DNA from: Candidatus Heimdallarchaeota archaeon
Lineage (GTDB): Archaea; Asgardarchaeota; Heimdallarchaeia; JABLTI01
Reading direction: 5' to 3'
Length of the DNA stretch: 29,253 nucleotides
NCBI GenBank assembly: GCA_019894765.1
Contig: JAGXNT010000039.1
Location: forward strand, 1-29,253
The notes under the pieces are model-generated. The model was not told where the DNA came from and did no database searches. It was given only the letters and a program-made list of their open reading frames with translations. The first letter of the stretch is position 1. Each line of letters starts with the position of its first letter. Shown here piece after piece: positions 8,664 to 17,878 of the stretch. The position numbers were made by a program, and so were the translations under genes.

Positions 8664-9653
8664 TTATTGATAAATTACACAACCACTTTTCTCTAGTACT
8701 TTTAGGTAGTCTGGATAATCAATGAGAGGATTATTTGATATAGATAAACGTCTTAATTTTCGCATATGAGCAATGTTATCAGAAATCGATGTAATATTAT
8801 TTTGTGAAAAACCTAACTCTTCTAAGTTTACAAGTTCCCATAGAGATTCTGGTAATGAAGAAAGCTGATTTTCATCCATATCTAGATGAATTAGTGAAGA
8901 TAATTTTCCTATGCTCTCAGGCATATTGGTTATTTGATTATTGTAAAAGTAAAGATACTTCAAGGAACTCAAATCACCAATTGCACAAGGCAATGAAGTT
9001 AGTTGATTACAATCAAAGCTGAGAGATACAAGGTTAGTTAGTTCACCAATCTCTTTTGGAAGCTCACTCAATTGATTTTCTTGTAAATTTAGAATTCTTA
9101 ATTTCTGAAGTTTTCTGATTTTATTTGAAATCATAGTTAGTCTATTGTTTTTTAGAAACAATTCTTGAAGATTACTCAAATCCCAAAAACTGTCAGGCAA
9201 TAATCTCAAGACATTTCCAGATAAATTCAGGACTTCTAAGGATTCAAGATTACCAAAATCTTCAGGTAATCGGGATATCCAACTACCAGGAAACCAGAGT
9301 ACCTTGAGTTTTTGTAATTTGCTGAGATCATCAACTAGCAAACCAAGTCGATTATTAGGTGCCCAGAACACTTCTAAGTTAATTAAATCGCCGATTGTCG
9401 GGGGGAGAAAACGAAGCTCATTATTGCCAACAAAAAGCTCTCTTAACTCGCTAAAATCACAGATATTTTTAGGGAAAGAATGCAAACCTGTTGAATTAAG
9501 TCCAAGACTTACTATCCTCCCATTTTCTTCTTGATAACCAAAAGAATTCCAAGTTACTTGATCAATTTCTGGTATGGATAAACCAATTTGATTTTCAATA
9601 TCTGTTAATATTTGCTTTTCTTTTTTCATGATAGAACTACTTGTCTCTACCAA
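8664..9653 (-). CDS. Leucine-rich-repeat protein
   Basis: 329 residues. After an N-terminal region of about 50 residues it consists of ten to eleven LRR units of 23 residues following LxxLxxLxLxxNxLxxLPxx, for example LRELFVGNNELRFLPPTIG near residue 70 and LRILNLQENQLSELPKEIG near residue 185. The pattern is that of Ras-group/leucine-rich (ROCO-like, shoc2-like) LRRs found in eukaryotes, cyanobacteria, planctomycetes and Asgard archaea. No GTPase, kinase or F-box domain is attached, and no signal peptide or membrane helix is visible. It is probably a cytosolic protein-interaction scaffold. The start is uncertain: TTG 9653 is the longest, and ATG 9629 is eight codons inside; neither has a convincing ribosome binding site. 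Confidence 0.9.
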   Translation of the reverse strand: MVETSSSIMKKEKQILTDIENQIGLSIPEIDQVTWNSFGYQEENGRIVSLGLNSTGLHSFPKNICDFSELRELFVGNNELRFLPPTIGDLINLEVFWAPNNRLGLLVDDLSKLQKLKVLWFPGSWISRLPEDFGNLESLEVLNLSGNVLRLLPDSFWDLSNLQELFLKNNRLTMISNKIRKLQKLRILNLQENQLSELPKEIGELTNLVSLSFDCNQLTSLPCAIGDLSSLKYLYFYNNQITNMPESIGKLSSLIHLDMDENQLSSLPESLWELVNLEELGFSQNNITSISDNIAHMRKLRRLSISNNPLIDYPDYLKVLEKSGCVIYQ

Positions 9654-9758
9654 AATCGTAACCCCAAACTATATCTCTCAATTTTCTACTATAAATACTA
9701 GTGTAAATCTAATATGTGTCTCAACCATAAGTGATTATCAATTTTCTTTTTCAAATTT

Positions 9759-10598
9759 CTAAAAACTCATACTAAAATTACCGAAATCGATGTTTCTATG
9801 ACTAGGATTTTGAGGTATTATTGATTTAACTTTCTCACAGGCATTTTTGAAGTCTCGCAAATAATCTTTTGAGATGAGAGCTTCATTATGTCCTGGACAA
9901 AGAAAGAGTACCTCTTCGAATAGATCATTAAGATAGTTCATTGATTTGTAATAGGTGTTAAAATCGGATCCTTCAAGATCAAGGTACATTTCCCCTGGAT
10001 ACAAAGTATCACCTGTAAATAATAACTGGTATTGGAAATCTTGAATGCAAATACTAGCCGGACTATGACCAGGAGTATGATGGATAAGGAGCTCTCGATT
10101 CCCAAGGTTTATTCTCTCGAGATGTTTGATTCTTCTTGAAATTATGGAGGGTTTGATGTGATAACTATTCCTATCAAAACCACTTGGTAAATCCGCACAA
10201 ATATTTGAATCATCAAAATTCTTGAGCCTTTTCTGTGAATAATCACCATTTTTCAAACGTTGTATTTCAAAATCATTTTCGAAAGCCCAAACATTCGAGA
10301 ATTCATGATTACCTCCAACATGATCGTAATGTGAGTGACTATTTAAGACAATTAATTCCTTCTTAGTTAGAGCTTCAACTTCTAGCTTAATACTAGTAAC
10401 TCCCATACCTGTATCAAACAACAAGGCTTTCTCTTCACCGATCAGCAGATAAGAAACCACTTCTTCATAGTGAAATGGTTCCAATAAGGCAAAAGTATCT
10501 TTATTTAGTCTATAAATTACAAACCAATTTGAGATGCTTTCAATTTCCTCCAAGTTTTTATTTGACTCTCGAGGAATAGCATAAGGCCATTTTGACAT
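9759..10598 (-). CDS. Metallo-beta-lactamase-fold hydrolase
   Basis: 279 residues from ATG 10598. The MBL metal site is complete: HSHYDH (HxHxDH), TPGHSPAS with the third-ligand His, GDTLYPG with the bridging Asp, and a C-terminal CPGHNEA His. The layout is that of the glyoxalase II-like MBL family. The substrate is unknown; related small archaeal proteins act on thioesters, lactones or phosphodiesters. The N-terminal segment FALLEPFHYEEVVSYLLIGEEKALLFDTG is a usual opening for the fold, which supports the shorter start. AAGGA precedes ATG 10598, whereas the frame extends open to an ATG at 10643. It is divergent from the bactofilin gene. Confidence 0.88.
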   Translation of the reverse strand: MSKWPYAIPRESNKNLEEIESISNWFVIYRLNKDTFALLEPFHYEEVVSYLLIGEEKALLFDTGMGVTSIKLEVEALTKKELIVLNSHSHYDHVGGNHEFSNVWAFENDFEIQRLKNGDYSQKRLKNFDDSNICADLPSGFDRNSYHIKPSIISRRIKHLERINLGNRELLIHHTPGHSPASICIQDFQYQLLFTGDTLYPGEMYLDLEGSDFNTYYKSMNYLNDLFEEVLFLCPGHNEALISKDYLRDFKNACEKVKSIIPQNPSHRNIDFGNFSMSF

Positions 10599-10707
10599 AT
10601 AATTCCTTATTCTTGACAGAATATGAAGATTTTGAACAAACAAAGAGAATTACAAACCTTAATTATTACTATTAATCAATCTATAATTAAACCAAGGAGA
10701 TAAAAAA

Positions 10708-11376
10708 ATGAGAGTATCAGGTTCATCAACACTTGCAGAAGGAAAGATAAATGAAAATCTAGTTGCAACCGGTTCAACTAGAATAAATGGGAATTTGGAA
10801 TGTGAGGAATTCAAGTCTTCAGGTTCCCTAAAAGGGTCAGGTAATTTAATTGTTAATGGATATTTTCGAAGTTCTGGAACATTTAGACTGACAGGTTCTC
10901 TAACCGCTGAAGGAGATGCAAAATCAACAGGATCGACTACTATTGATGGAGAAATTTCTGTTAAAGGAAAATATACAAAATCAGGAACTTTAAGAGCTGG
11001 AAAACAAGTAGAGGCTCTTGAAGGGGTCGAAATTTCTGGTTTGACAAAAATCCAAGGAAATCTAATGTCTAAAAAAGATGTAGTTTTACGTGGAAACACA
11101 ACTGTTGACGGAAACATCAAGGCAGAAAACGTCTTTGTCGGCTTACCTATTGACAGACGTCCTTTTATTAAACATCCATATAAGGTTCATGGCAACATTG
11201 TTGCTGATAACGAAGTTCATATCAAAAAGACTTTTGTTGCTGGAGATGTCAAGGGTCGTGACGTGAAGCTTGGTCATGGAACAGAGGTTGCAGGAGCAGT
11301 CTATTACATAAACAGTATTGAAGTTAGCTCTAGAGTTAATCTCGCGAAAAAACCAGTACAAATTGAAGATGAATAA
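10708..11376 (+). CDS. Bactofilin-like polymer-forming protein
   Basis: 222 residues of short, regularly spaced G-x-[TLV]-x-[AVI]-x-G motifs, such as STRINGNLECEEF, GSLKGSGNLIVNG and GSTTIDGEISVKG. This is the signature of the right-handed beta-helix of bactofilins (DUF583/CcmA). Bactofilins polymerise without nucleotide into filaments or membrane-associated patches that position other proteins. The protein is about twice the usual core length, and the helix appears to run through most of it, with a break around residues 150-160 (LPIDRRPFIKHPYKV). It has no membrane helix. The start is well supported by AGGAGAT upstream of ATG 10708. The stop is one base before a repeat copy. Subunit partners are not apparent from the context. 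Confidence 0.8.
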   Translation: MRVSGSSTLAEGKINENLVATGSTRINGNLECEEFKSSGSLKGSGNLIVNGYFRSSGTFRLTGSLTAEGDAKSTGSTTIDGEISVKGKYTKSGTLRAGKQVEALEGVEISGLTKIQGNLMSKKDVVLRGNTTVDGNIKAENVFVGLPIDRRPFIKHPYKVHGNIVADNEVHIKKTFVAGDVKGRDVKLGHGTEVAGAVYYINSIEVSSRVNLAKKPVQIEDE

Positions 11377-11377
11377 A

Positions 11378-11427
11378 GGACACACTACTTCTAGAAGGTC
11401 TAGAAGTGCGGTTTGGTAACGAAACAC
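11378..11427 (+). repeat. Dispersed repeat with perfect 8-bp hairpin (copy 5)
   Basis: GGACACACTACTTCTAGAAG then GTCTAGAAGTGCGGTTTGG. ACTTCTAG (11387-11394) pairs perfectly with CTAGAAGT (11400-11407) around the loop AAGGT, the strongest version of the repeat's conserved stem. It begins just after the bactofilin stop codon and lies between convergent genes. Confidence 0.7.
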
Positions 11428-11441
11428 ATAGAATTGATGAA

Positions 11442-12704
11442 TTAAATATTAATTGGATATTGTACAGGATACGGATCCAGATTAAAACCACCGTCTATTA
11501 CGTAAATTACTTCATCATCCCATATTAATTCTGACCAGTAATTGCCAATAAGTGTTATTGGATTGTACCAATTTATATTATCTTCTAGATAATCACTATC
11601 TTTGTCATATGCTTGAGCTGAACCATGTTCTGTTCCGTCCAGATTATTATTAATGAAGTTGTTCAAGAAAATCCATTTCTCTCCAGCTGTATCACTAGTT
11701 AACACTCCATATTCCTTGTTATCAATGAAATCATTATAAAAAACAGAACAATTTTGTGTGCTAAAGATTAGTCCATTTTCATTTCCTTGACAGGTATTCC
11801 TAGTTATATTTCCATAACATTTGTAGGTTTGTATTCCATATGCATCATTAAAACTACAATTGTTTCCTGAAATTTCTGCTAATGGTAAACTTGTGGCTTT
11901 TATACCATTATAATTAAAAATACAAGTGTTGTTGCGAATTTTGGTGGTTTGATTCTCATAGCTAAGTAAATGACTAACCTCAATTCCCCTGCTATTATAA
12001 AAGCAATAATTATCTATAATCTCTGCGAATCCTGACCCAAATGAGTAAATGCCTTTTTGATTTTCAAAGCAATAATTCCCTTTTATTGTATTGTTAATGG
12101 GATGATCATATGACCACACACCCCATCCACTATTCATAAAAGTTTGACTGATTCCTATATCGAAATTACTGCAGGTATTATTTAGAATATCACAAAAACT
12201 CGATTTGTTCAAGAGAATTCCAACATTATCATAGAAATAAAATTCCGTAAAACAATTATTATTGAAGACTAAAACTCCATTTGATTTATTAATCTCAATA
12301 GCAACTCCCTCTGGTCCATAGACATTTCGAGTATCAATAGCACATACGTTGTCACTTATGATGCATCCTGGTTCTGTAATATTGAAAAGGTATATGCAAA
12401 ATCTCCTTGCTGTAATCGAACATTTTTGAATCACAAAAACACTATTTACATTGTATATACCAATTGCAATTTCTAATTTCGTGGATATTGTTAAGTTTTC
12501 AATTATATATGGAGATAATGAAGTACCATTACCTTGGAAATGATATTTCTCAGTGAAATCGGAATCCTTTGTTATTATTATTTGTTCTAAATCATCACCA
12601 TTGTTATTCTCTAATTCATCCTTAAGATTGAAATATATAGCAACAGAGAAAATTGAAAGAACTAAAATTGATATAATAATCCCAATTAGAACGTTTCTTT
12701 TCAT
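11442..12704 (-). CDS. Secreted/anchored right-handed beta-helix protein, NosD-like
   Basis: 420 residues from ATG 12704, which has GGTGG upstream. An N-terminal hydrophobic helix (NVLIGIIISILVLSIFSVAIYF) acts as signal anchor or signal peptide. The rest is a parallel beta-helix with repeated N-x-[IC]-x-x-N motifs (IIDNYCFYN, KIRNNTCIFN, EISGNNCSFN, NITRNTCQGN), typical of the NosD/PF13229 periplasmic copper-binding or pectate-lyase-like group. The end carries GNYWSELIWDD followed by DPYPV, matching the GNYWSD...DPYP terminus of archaeal NosD-like surface proteins. It contains many cysteines and probable N-glycosylation sequons. It is probably extracytoplasmic; ligand or polysaccharide target unknown. 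The frame also contains an upstream ATG at 12734 with a weaker context. Confidence 0.85.
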   Translation of the reverse strand: MKRNVLIGIIISILVLSIFSVAIYFNLKDELENNNGDDLEQIIITKDSDFTEKYHFQGNGTSLSPYIIENLTISTKLEIAIGIYNVNSVFVIQKCSITARRFCIYLFNITEPGCIISDNVCAIDTRNVYGPEGVAIEINKSNGVLVFNNNCFTEFYFYDNVGILLNKSSFCDILNNTCSNFDIGISQTFMNSGWGVWSYDHPINNTIKGNYCFENQKGIYSFGSGFAEIIDNYCFYNSRGIEVSHLLSYENQTTKIRNNTCIFNYNGIKATSLPLAEISGNNCSFNDAYGIQTYKCYGNITRNTCQGNENGLIFSTQNCSVFYNDFIDNKEYGVLTSDTAGEKWIFLNNFINNNLDGTEHGSAQAYDKDSDYLEDNINWYNPITLIGNYWSELIWDDEVIYVIDGGFNLDPYPVQYPINI

Positions 12705-12802
12705 TTCAATCAATTCCACCTTTACTAAAAACACCCTATATTACTAATAGAGCCTACAAAATTTAAAGAATCTCTCTCGAAAGTTTAGAAACAGTTCACA
12801 GA

Positions 12803-12880
12803 AATAATTGATGCGGCAGAACCCACACTTCTTCCTAAAAGCTAGTGATCTGGTTCAGGATGAACATGCTGAGGAGAAAA
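12803..12880 (+). repeat. Dispersed repeat, near full length (copy 6)
   Basis: AATAATTGATGCGGCAGAAC leads into CCACACTTCTTCCTAAAAGC, then CTGGTTCAGGATGAACATGC and TGAGGAG. All blocks of the element are present in order. CACT and AGTG can pair across the central loop. It lies between two genes that both run leftward, so it is upstream of one and downstream of the other. Confidence 0.7.
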
Positions 12881-12897
12881 ATATAAAATCAAATTTC

Positions 12898-13785
12898 TTA
12901 AATCTCTTTTTCATAAAGAAATAATTCACCTTTCACCTCAAAACCGTAAGATTTCCAAAAATCAAGTTCAGACAGAGCGGGACCACCCAAGAAAAATTGG
13001 AAAATCTTAACATTTTTAGATTTCGCCTTATCAATTATGTAAGAATAATAATCATCAAAATATTTCTTAGTATCTGGTCTTAACGGCCTAAATAAAGCAT
13101 ATTTAAGATCATCAGTAATCTGTAACAAACCACGTGAAATTATTTTCTCGCCTTCACGTAGCACTGGTTGAAAAATAAAACCTTCCTGAGGATTAATTAT
13201 GCTTTCATAATTAGCTATAGCTTGTTCATCTGACCAGTTATAATTAGTCTTATACAATTCTATGAGTTGTTCTCTATCCTTTATAGGATCAAAATCTACG
13301 AATTTTTTGTCTGAGATTTCTTTTGGTTTAGCTTTATCAACACTAAGTTGTATGTGCATAAACAATTGTTTTTTCTTTTTATAATCGTATTTTACTGCTT
13401 GTTCCATAGTTCCAAGCCAATTAGTTCCAACTCGAGCTTCAACAACTTTCACACCTTTGGCTTTCCAAGTATCGACTGCTTTTTCATATAATAGCTCTGA
13501 AACCACTTCAAATCCAGTTAACACAATTGGAAAGTCATGTTGAACTCGTAATTTTTCAGTCTTACTTTCAGGTATAATTCTGGAAGTTATAAAACCAACT
13601 AATTTATCCCCCTTAAATGCATAGAGCCTTAATTCTGGATCAAAATCCGGTGCAGAATAATATTTCTTAATCCCATCACCAGGGGTTTGTCTGAAGTCTA
13701 TCCAATCTTTTGTTACTTCAAATCCCAAAGCAGCTTGTTTATCTTCAATTCCTTTCTCGTAAATTTTTATTGTATATTCTGACAT
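12898..13785 (-). CDS. Probable double GNAT-fold acetyltransferase-like protein
   Basis: 295 residues from ATG 13785. Two halves each look like a GNAT unit. The first has a strand pair LRLYAFKGDKLVGFITSRI (about residues 48-66) and a later AKGVKVVEARVGTNWLG, the usual position of GNAT strand 5. The second has a strand pair near REGEKIISRGLLQI and ends with AKSKNVKIFQFFLGG and FWKSYGFEVKGELFLYEKE, the classic G-F-x-x-x-x-x-x-Y end of GNAT domains. The acetyl-CoA loop (R/Q-x-x-G-x-G/A) is not clear in either half, so it may be degenerate. The frame extends upstream to ATG 13878 with a hydrophobic 31-residue stretch; family likeness favours the shorter start. It follows the exporter pair on the same strand, but whether it is co-transcribed is uncertain. 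Confidence 0.6.
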   Translation of the reverse strand: MSEYTIKIYEKGIEDKQAALGFEVTKDWIDFRQTPGDGIKKYYSAPDFDPELRLYAFKGDKLVGFITSRIIPESKTEKLRVQHDFPIVLTGFEVVSELLYEKAVDTWKAKGVKVVEARVGTNWLGTMEQAVKYDYKKKKQLFMHIQLSVDKAKPKEISDKKFVDFDPIKDREQLIELYKTNYNWSDEQAIANYESIINPQEGFIFQPVLREGEKIISRGLLQITDDLKYALFRPLRPDTKKYFDDYYSYIIDKAKSKNVKIFQFFLGGPALSELDFWKSYGFEVKGELFLYEKEI

Positions 13786-13897
13786 AAATAATTCATTTGG
13801 ATTTAATCTAAAAATTTTTCCAAAAAACTGGAATATATTGTTTCGAATTAAAAGCAAGAATATGAAAGAAAGAAGCAATCAATGTATAATGCAATAG

Positions 13898-15697
13898 TTA
13901 CTCTGAGAAAGTTCGTTCCTGCCATAATAGAGTTTGATGAACGAAATATTGATTGTAGAGGGAAGCATATTTTCCTTGGAGGTCTAAAAGTTCCTCATGC
14001 GTTCCTTCCTCAACAATAGCACCATTATCCATAACAATGATACGATCAGCATTGACAATAGTACTTAATCGATGGGCAACAATGATAGCTGTTCGGTCCT
14101 CAAGCATCTTTTCTAAGGCCTCTTGAATCATCGCTTCTGTGTACGCATCGACACTCGAGGTTGCTTCATCTAAAATGAGTATTTTGGGATTTTGGAGAAT
14201 TGCTCTTGCAAAACTGATGAGCTGTCTTTGCCCCACTGAAAGGTCTCGTCCTCGGTCACCAATTATTGTTTCTATTCCATCGGGCATTCTATGAACAAAT
14301 TCACTTGCTTGCACTATATCTAATACCCGCCAAATATCCTTATCAGTAACACCTTCTCTTCCAAAGCAGATATTGTCTTTTATGGATCCGGGGAAAAGAT
14401 AAATTTCCTGCTCTACCTTACCAAATTGTTTTCTGTAAGATTCTAAGGTATAATTACGTATACTCTGCCCATCGATGAGGATATCCCCACCTTTGTATTC
14501 ATAGTAGCGAGAGAGTAAGGAAACTAATGATGTCTTTCCTGAGCCGGTATGTCCAACAATAGCCAATTTCTCTCCTTTATGAATTGTTAAATTTAGTTTT
14601 TCAAACACTACATTATCTCTATCGTACCAAAACTTGACGTTTTTAAACTGAATATTTCCTTTTATTTCTTCAATATGTTGAGCATCTTTTTTCTGCCGAA
14701 CGGTTGGTTCACTATCAAAAATGCTTAAGATGCGCTCGAAAGCAGCCATTCCAGCACTTAATTCTGGGAAGAATCTTGCTAATTGCATCACGGGTCTAAA
14801 GAAAGTCTCGAGATACAATACAAACATTATCAGTGTGCCAGCGGAGATATTCATATCTATTCCAAAATATAGCACAAGACTGAGTATGATAGAAGTGATA
14901 GTATTTAGTAATGGTCTCCAGAAATGAGTTGTAGCTGTCAAGCGCATCCACGACCGGAAATAGTTTTCATTCACTTCTTCAAATTGGCTGGCAATGTTGA
15001 TCTCTTGTCCAAAACCTTTGGATACTTGAATCCCCTCAATGGCTTCCACCATTGCTGAATTTACGCTACTAATTGCTTCTCGATAATCTTTGCTAACTCG
15101 TTTAGCAAGACCACGAAGAGCAAGCATCAGGAAGAATAACACTGGGATCCCTACGACTGCAATTAGAGCGAGAATCCAATTATAATAAAAAAGAATTCCC
15201 AAGGTACCAAGACTAATGAAGATACTGCCAATTGTATTGCTAATGAGTATCGCTGTGCTACTGAAGTCAAGGGTATCGTTCACGACTATGCTGTTAAGTT
15301 TACCACTCATATGCTTGTCAAAGAACGTCATGTCTTGCTCTTGTAGTTTCTTGAACAATCCAAGACGCAACTCTTCTAGGAAGAACGGAACATACTTCCC
15401 GGATTGTACTTGTTGCAAAGCAAAAGCACCCCAATTGACTAAATATAATAGTAAAAATCCAACAGATGCAATTATGATCATTACATAACGAGGTGCTGCT
15501 TGTCCTAACTCATCGGTTATGAACCCAATTAGTAAAGGTGAGGTTACTGCAGCAATTGCTTGTATAACTATGAACAAAGCAATAAACACAATGTTCTTTC
15601 TGAAAGGAGAAAGTCGTTTGACATACCTTCTAAAAAGTTCTCTGTCACTGTAGCTGCGTTCATGCTGATCTCTCATTGAACTTCTGAAAATTCCCAC
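13898..15697 (-). CDS. ABC exporter half-transporter, subunit B (catalytic Walker B Glu)
   Basis: 599 residues: six transmembrane helices (about residues 30-310) followed by a nucleotide-binding domain. Walker A is GHTGSGKTS, Walker B is ILILDEATSSVD with the catalytic Glu, and the H-loop is IIVAHRLST. The signature motif is LSVGQRQL rather than LSGGQ. In heterodimeric exporters of the TM287/288, BmrCD and TmrAB kind, one composite site combines a non-canonical signature with a non-catalytic Walker B. This subunit supplies the altered signature, and its partner the altered Walker B. The GTG start directly abuts the TAG stop of the partner gene, and AGGAGGT lies inside the partner's last codons, so the two are translationally coupled. 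It is probably a lipid, drug or peptide exporter; the substrate is not evident. Confidence 0.93.
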   Translation of the reverse strand: MGIFRSSMRDQHERSYSDRELFRRYVKRLSPFRKNIVFIALFIVIQAIAAVTSPLLIGFITDELGQAAPRYVMIIIASVGFLLLYLVNWGAFALQQVQSGKYVPFFLEELRLGLFKKLQEQDMTFFDKHMSGKLNSIVVNDTLDFSSTAILISNTIGSIFISLGTLGILFYYNWILALIAVVGIPVLFFLMLALRGLAKRVSKDYREAISSVNSAMVEAIEGIQVSKGFGQEINIASQFEEVNENYFRSWMRLTATTHFWRPLLNTITSIILSLVLYFGIDMNISAGTLIMFVLYLETFFRPVMQLARFFPELSAGMAAFERILSIFDSEPTVRQKKDAQHIEEIKGNIQFKNVKFWYDRDNVVFEKLNLTIHKGEKLAIVGHTGSGKTSLVSLLSRYYEYKGGDILIDGQSIRNYTLESYRKQFGKVEQEIYLFPGSIKDNICFGREGVTDKDIWRVLDIVQASEFVHRMPDGIETIIGDRGRDLSVGQRQLISFARAILQNPKILILDEATSSVDAYTEAMIQEALEKMLEDRTAIIVAHRLSTIVNADRIIVMDNGAIVEEGTHEELLDLQGKYASLYNQYFVHQTLLWQERTFSE

Positions 15698-17479
15698 CTA
15701 GTTTACCTCCTGAGTTGTTTTTGCATCTTCTAAATGCATTCCAAAGACTTTCCTATAATCCTTTGAAGTTTTTAATAGTTCTTCATGCTCTCCTTGAGCC
15801 ACTATTTCTCCATTCTTCATTACGAGAATCAAATCCGATGTTCGAATAGTATGTAATCGGTGAGTAATTATCAAAGCAGTTCGATCTTCCAAGATATTCT
15901 CGATTGCTTGTCCAATCTTAGCCTCTGTTTCACTATCTATTGCGCTCATCGAATCATCTAAAATAAGAATATCAGGATTTGTAAGGAACGCACGTGCTAT
16001 AGCAACTCGTTGCTTTTCTCCTCCTGAGAGAGTAGTTCCCCTTTCTCCCACAATTGTTTCATAGCCTAGGTCAAAATTACTTATAAAATCATGAGCTTGT
16101 GCTAGCTTTGTGACTTCTATGACCTTCTCTTTTGAAGCATCTGGAAAACCAAATTTGATGTTCTCTTCGATCGTTTGAGAGAATAAGTAAATGTCTTGCT
16201 CAATTAAGGATACTTGTTGCCGAACCATCTCTAAGGGATATTCTTGAATTGGTTGACCATCCAGTAAAATAGTTCCTTCTTGAGGATCATATAATCGTAA
16301 CAAAAGCTTAGCTAACGTTGTTTTCCCACAACCTGTTGGTCCTACTAAAGCAACCCGCTGATTTGGTTTAATTTTAAAGCTTAAATTCTTTAAAACTTGG
16401 ATGCTCTTGGAATTACTATTATTATAGGTGAATGAGACATTTTTGAATTCAATAGCTCCTTTGAAGACTTTTGTATAATCAGTTCTTGTATCAGGTAAGA
16501 GCTCTACTTTGCCTTTTGAAATAATAGCAAAAAGCCTCTCACTTGCACCAAATCCTCGGATCATATCTCGAGTAGCCCAAAAAATCATATCAGTAGGATT
16601 AATGAGTGCAAACAATAAGAGAAGCACAGCTGTTAATTGACCTATTGTCATAAACCCATAGATAATTAAGAGCGTGCCAGCGATTGCAGAAACACCAATA
16701 GCAGCATAGAGAGTTAATAAAGGATAAAAGCGAGCTTGAATTCTTATTTCGCCAAGTCTATTCTTTCGGAATTCTTGTACTGATTTTCTAAACTTTCTGT
16801 ATTCGAATTCCTCAGCAACAAAAGCCTTAGCAACTTGAACGCTATTCAAACTTTCCTGTAAAGAGACCGTCACATCTGCGTGCCTTGTTAAGGATTGCTT
16901 TGAATAAGGAAGCAAATGCTTACGATAACGCAAAACAAAAATGACATACAACCCCAAAAATGGAATGATGATTAATCCCATCATCCAATTAAACGTTTGA
17001 ACTTGAATAAGAGTAATAATAGTTTGGACAAAGGGATAAAGGTAAAATGACCCGTGCGCGATCAAAGTATTAACTACTCGTAAATCATTTGTGGCTAACG
17101 CTTGTAAATCCCCTGTTTTAATACCATCGTGAAAACTAAGGGGTTTGTTCTGAACATTCTGGAAGAATTCCCTACGCATAGACTGTTCAGATTTGGAACC
17201 TAATTGGTGCCCAATCATCCAAGTAGCGTATTCTACTATATTTCTGGTGAAGTATAAGGCTAGAAGAATTAGTATTGTAGTTAAAAGTTGCTCAGAAATT
17301 TGCAGTTCTACAATAGCATCAGTTATCGCTCCAATGCGTTTAGGAATGATCGTCCGTGTAACACATACTGCAATTATCCCTATGAAGTTAAGTGTGAAAA
17401 GCATTTTATGATTCAAAACATGTACAAAAAACCACTTAACATAGGGATTTTGCTCTTTGGGTTCTTTATGGTTCTTCAT
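15698..17479 (-). CDS. ABC exporter half-transporter, subunit A (degenerate Walker B)
   Basis: 593 residues with six membrane helices (about residues 25-305) and a C-terminal nucleotide-binding domain. Walker A is GPTGCGKTT, the signature LSGGEKQRVAIARA is canonical, and Walker B reads ILILDDSMSAID: Asp replaces the catalytic Glu, as in TM287-type subunits. The H-loop is IITHRLHT. Together with the downstream subunit it should form a heterodimer with one hydrolytic and one degenerate site. It is the first gene of the two-gene operon. Its ATG 17479 is preceded by GAGGAAAG, and a TATA-like TTTTAAAA lies about 45 bases upstream, next to a 12-base palindrome that could be an operator. Confidence 0.93.
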   Translation of the reverse strand: MKNHKEPKEQNPYVKWFFVHVLNHKMLFTLNFIGIIAVCVTRTIIPKRIGAITDAIVELQISEQLLTTILILLALYFTRNIVEYATWMIGHQLGSKSEQSMRREFFQNVQNKPLSFHDGIKTGDLQALATNDLRVVNTLIAHGSFYLYPFVQTIITLIQVQTFNWMMGLIIIPFLGLYVIFVLRYRKHLLPYSKQSLTRHADVTVSLQESLNSVQVAKAFVAEEFEYRKFRKSVQEFRKNRLGEIRIQARFYPLLTLYAAIGVSAIAGTLLIIYGFMTIGQLTAVLLLLFALINPTDMIFWATRDMIRGFGASERLFAIISKGKVELLPDTRTDYTKVFKGAIEFKNVSFTYNNSNSKSIQVLKNLSFKIKPNQRVALVGPTGCGKTTLAKLLLRLYDPQEGTILLDGQPIQEYPLEMVRQQVSLIEQDIYLFSQTIEENIKFGFPDASKEKVIEVTKLAQAHDFISNFDLGYETIVGERGTTLSGGEKQRVAIARAFLTNPDILILDDSMSAIDSETEAKIGQAIENILEDRTALIITHRLHTIRTSDLILVMKNGEIVAQGEHEELLKTSKDYRKVFGMHLEDAKTTQEVN

Positions 17480-17520
17480 ACACTTTCCTCGATTAAAGAC
17501 AAATCTAATAGAAAAACATC

Positions 17521-17546
17521 ATTTTAAAAGTTTTTTAAACGTTTAA
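17521..17546 (-). promoter_or_regulatory. Promoter region of exporter operon with 12-bp palindrome
   Basis: The TATA-like CTTTTAAAAT (17521-17530) lies about 45 bases before the exporter start. Immediately upstream is the perfect palindrome TTAAACGTTTAA (17535-17546), well placed for a dimeric regulator or for the TFB-recognition region. Assignment is by position only. Confidence 0.35.
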
Positions 17547-17565
17547 TTCTTTTTTAATAATACCA

Positions 17566-17615
17566 AGGATTAATGCTCAGGACTCACACTGCTGCTTGAA
17601 GGATTAGAAATCTAG
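17566..17615 (+). repeat. Dispersed repeat, 3'-truncated (copy 7)
   Basis: AATGCTCAGGACTCACACTG then CTGCTTGAAGGATTAGAAAT is an excellent match to the 5' half of the repeat; the GGTTCGGGAAGG half is lost. It lies between two leftward genes, 24 bases before the hicA stop on that strand. Confidence 0.8.
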
Positions 17616-17638
17616 ATAAATCCGTAAAATTACGTCAG

Positions 17639-17878
17639 TTACAATTGTTTATAAAATTCATCAATTGAGATCTTAGCTAAGCGAAGAGCTCCTCTTAAGG
17701 TTCCTAGTTTGAGTTCTTTATGGAGAGGAACCACAGTACCAATCTTGCCATCTTTGGTTTCTTTTGAAAGACGAACATGACTACCTTTCCGACCGGTAAC
17801 AGCAAAATCGAATTTATTACATAAAATCTTAATGACCTTTTCACCAGAAATAGGTTTATACTTTGGCAGACTTTTCAA
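17639..17878 (-). CDS. hicA: HicA-type mRNA interferase toxin
   Basis: Small toxin of the HicA/YcfA family, a double-stranded-RNA-binding-fold ribonuclease that cleaves translated mRNA. The sequence shows ISGEKVIKIL, the catalytic-His strand RKGSHVRL, and the diagnostic VPLHKELKLGTLRGALRLAKIS. About 79 residues from TTG 17878, which gives the usual family N-terminus; the frame extends seven codons further to TTG 17899. It overlaps the end of the upstream hicB gene, so expression is coupled and the antitoxin is made first. The catalytic His is present, so the toxin is expected to be active. It is confined to a small module with a repeat copy on each side. Confidence 0.88.
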   Translation of the reverse strand: MKSLPKYKPISGEKVIKILCNKFDFAVTGRKGSHVRLSKETKDGKIGTVVPLHKELKLGTLRGALRLAKISIDEFYKQL

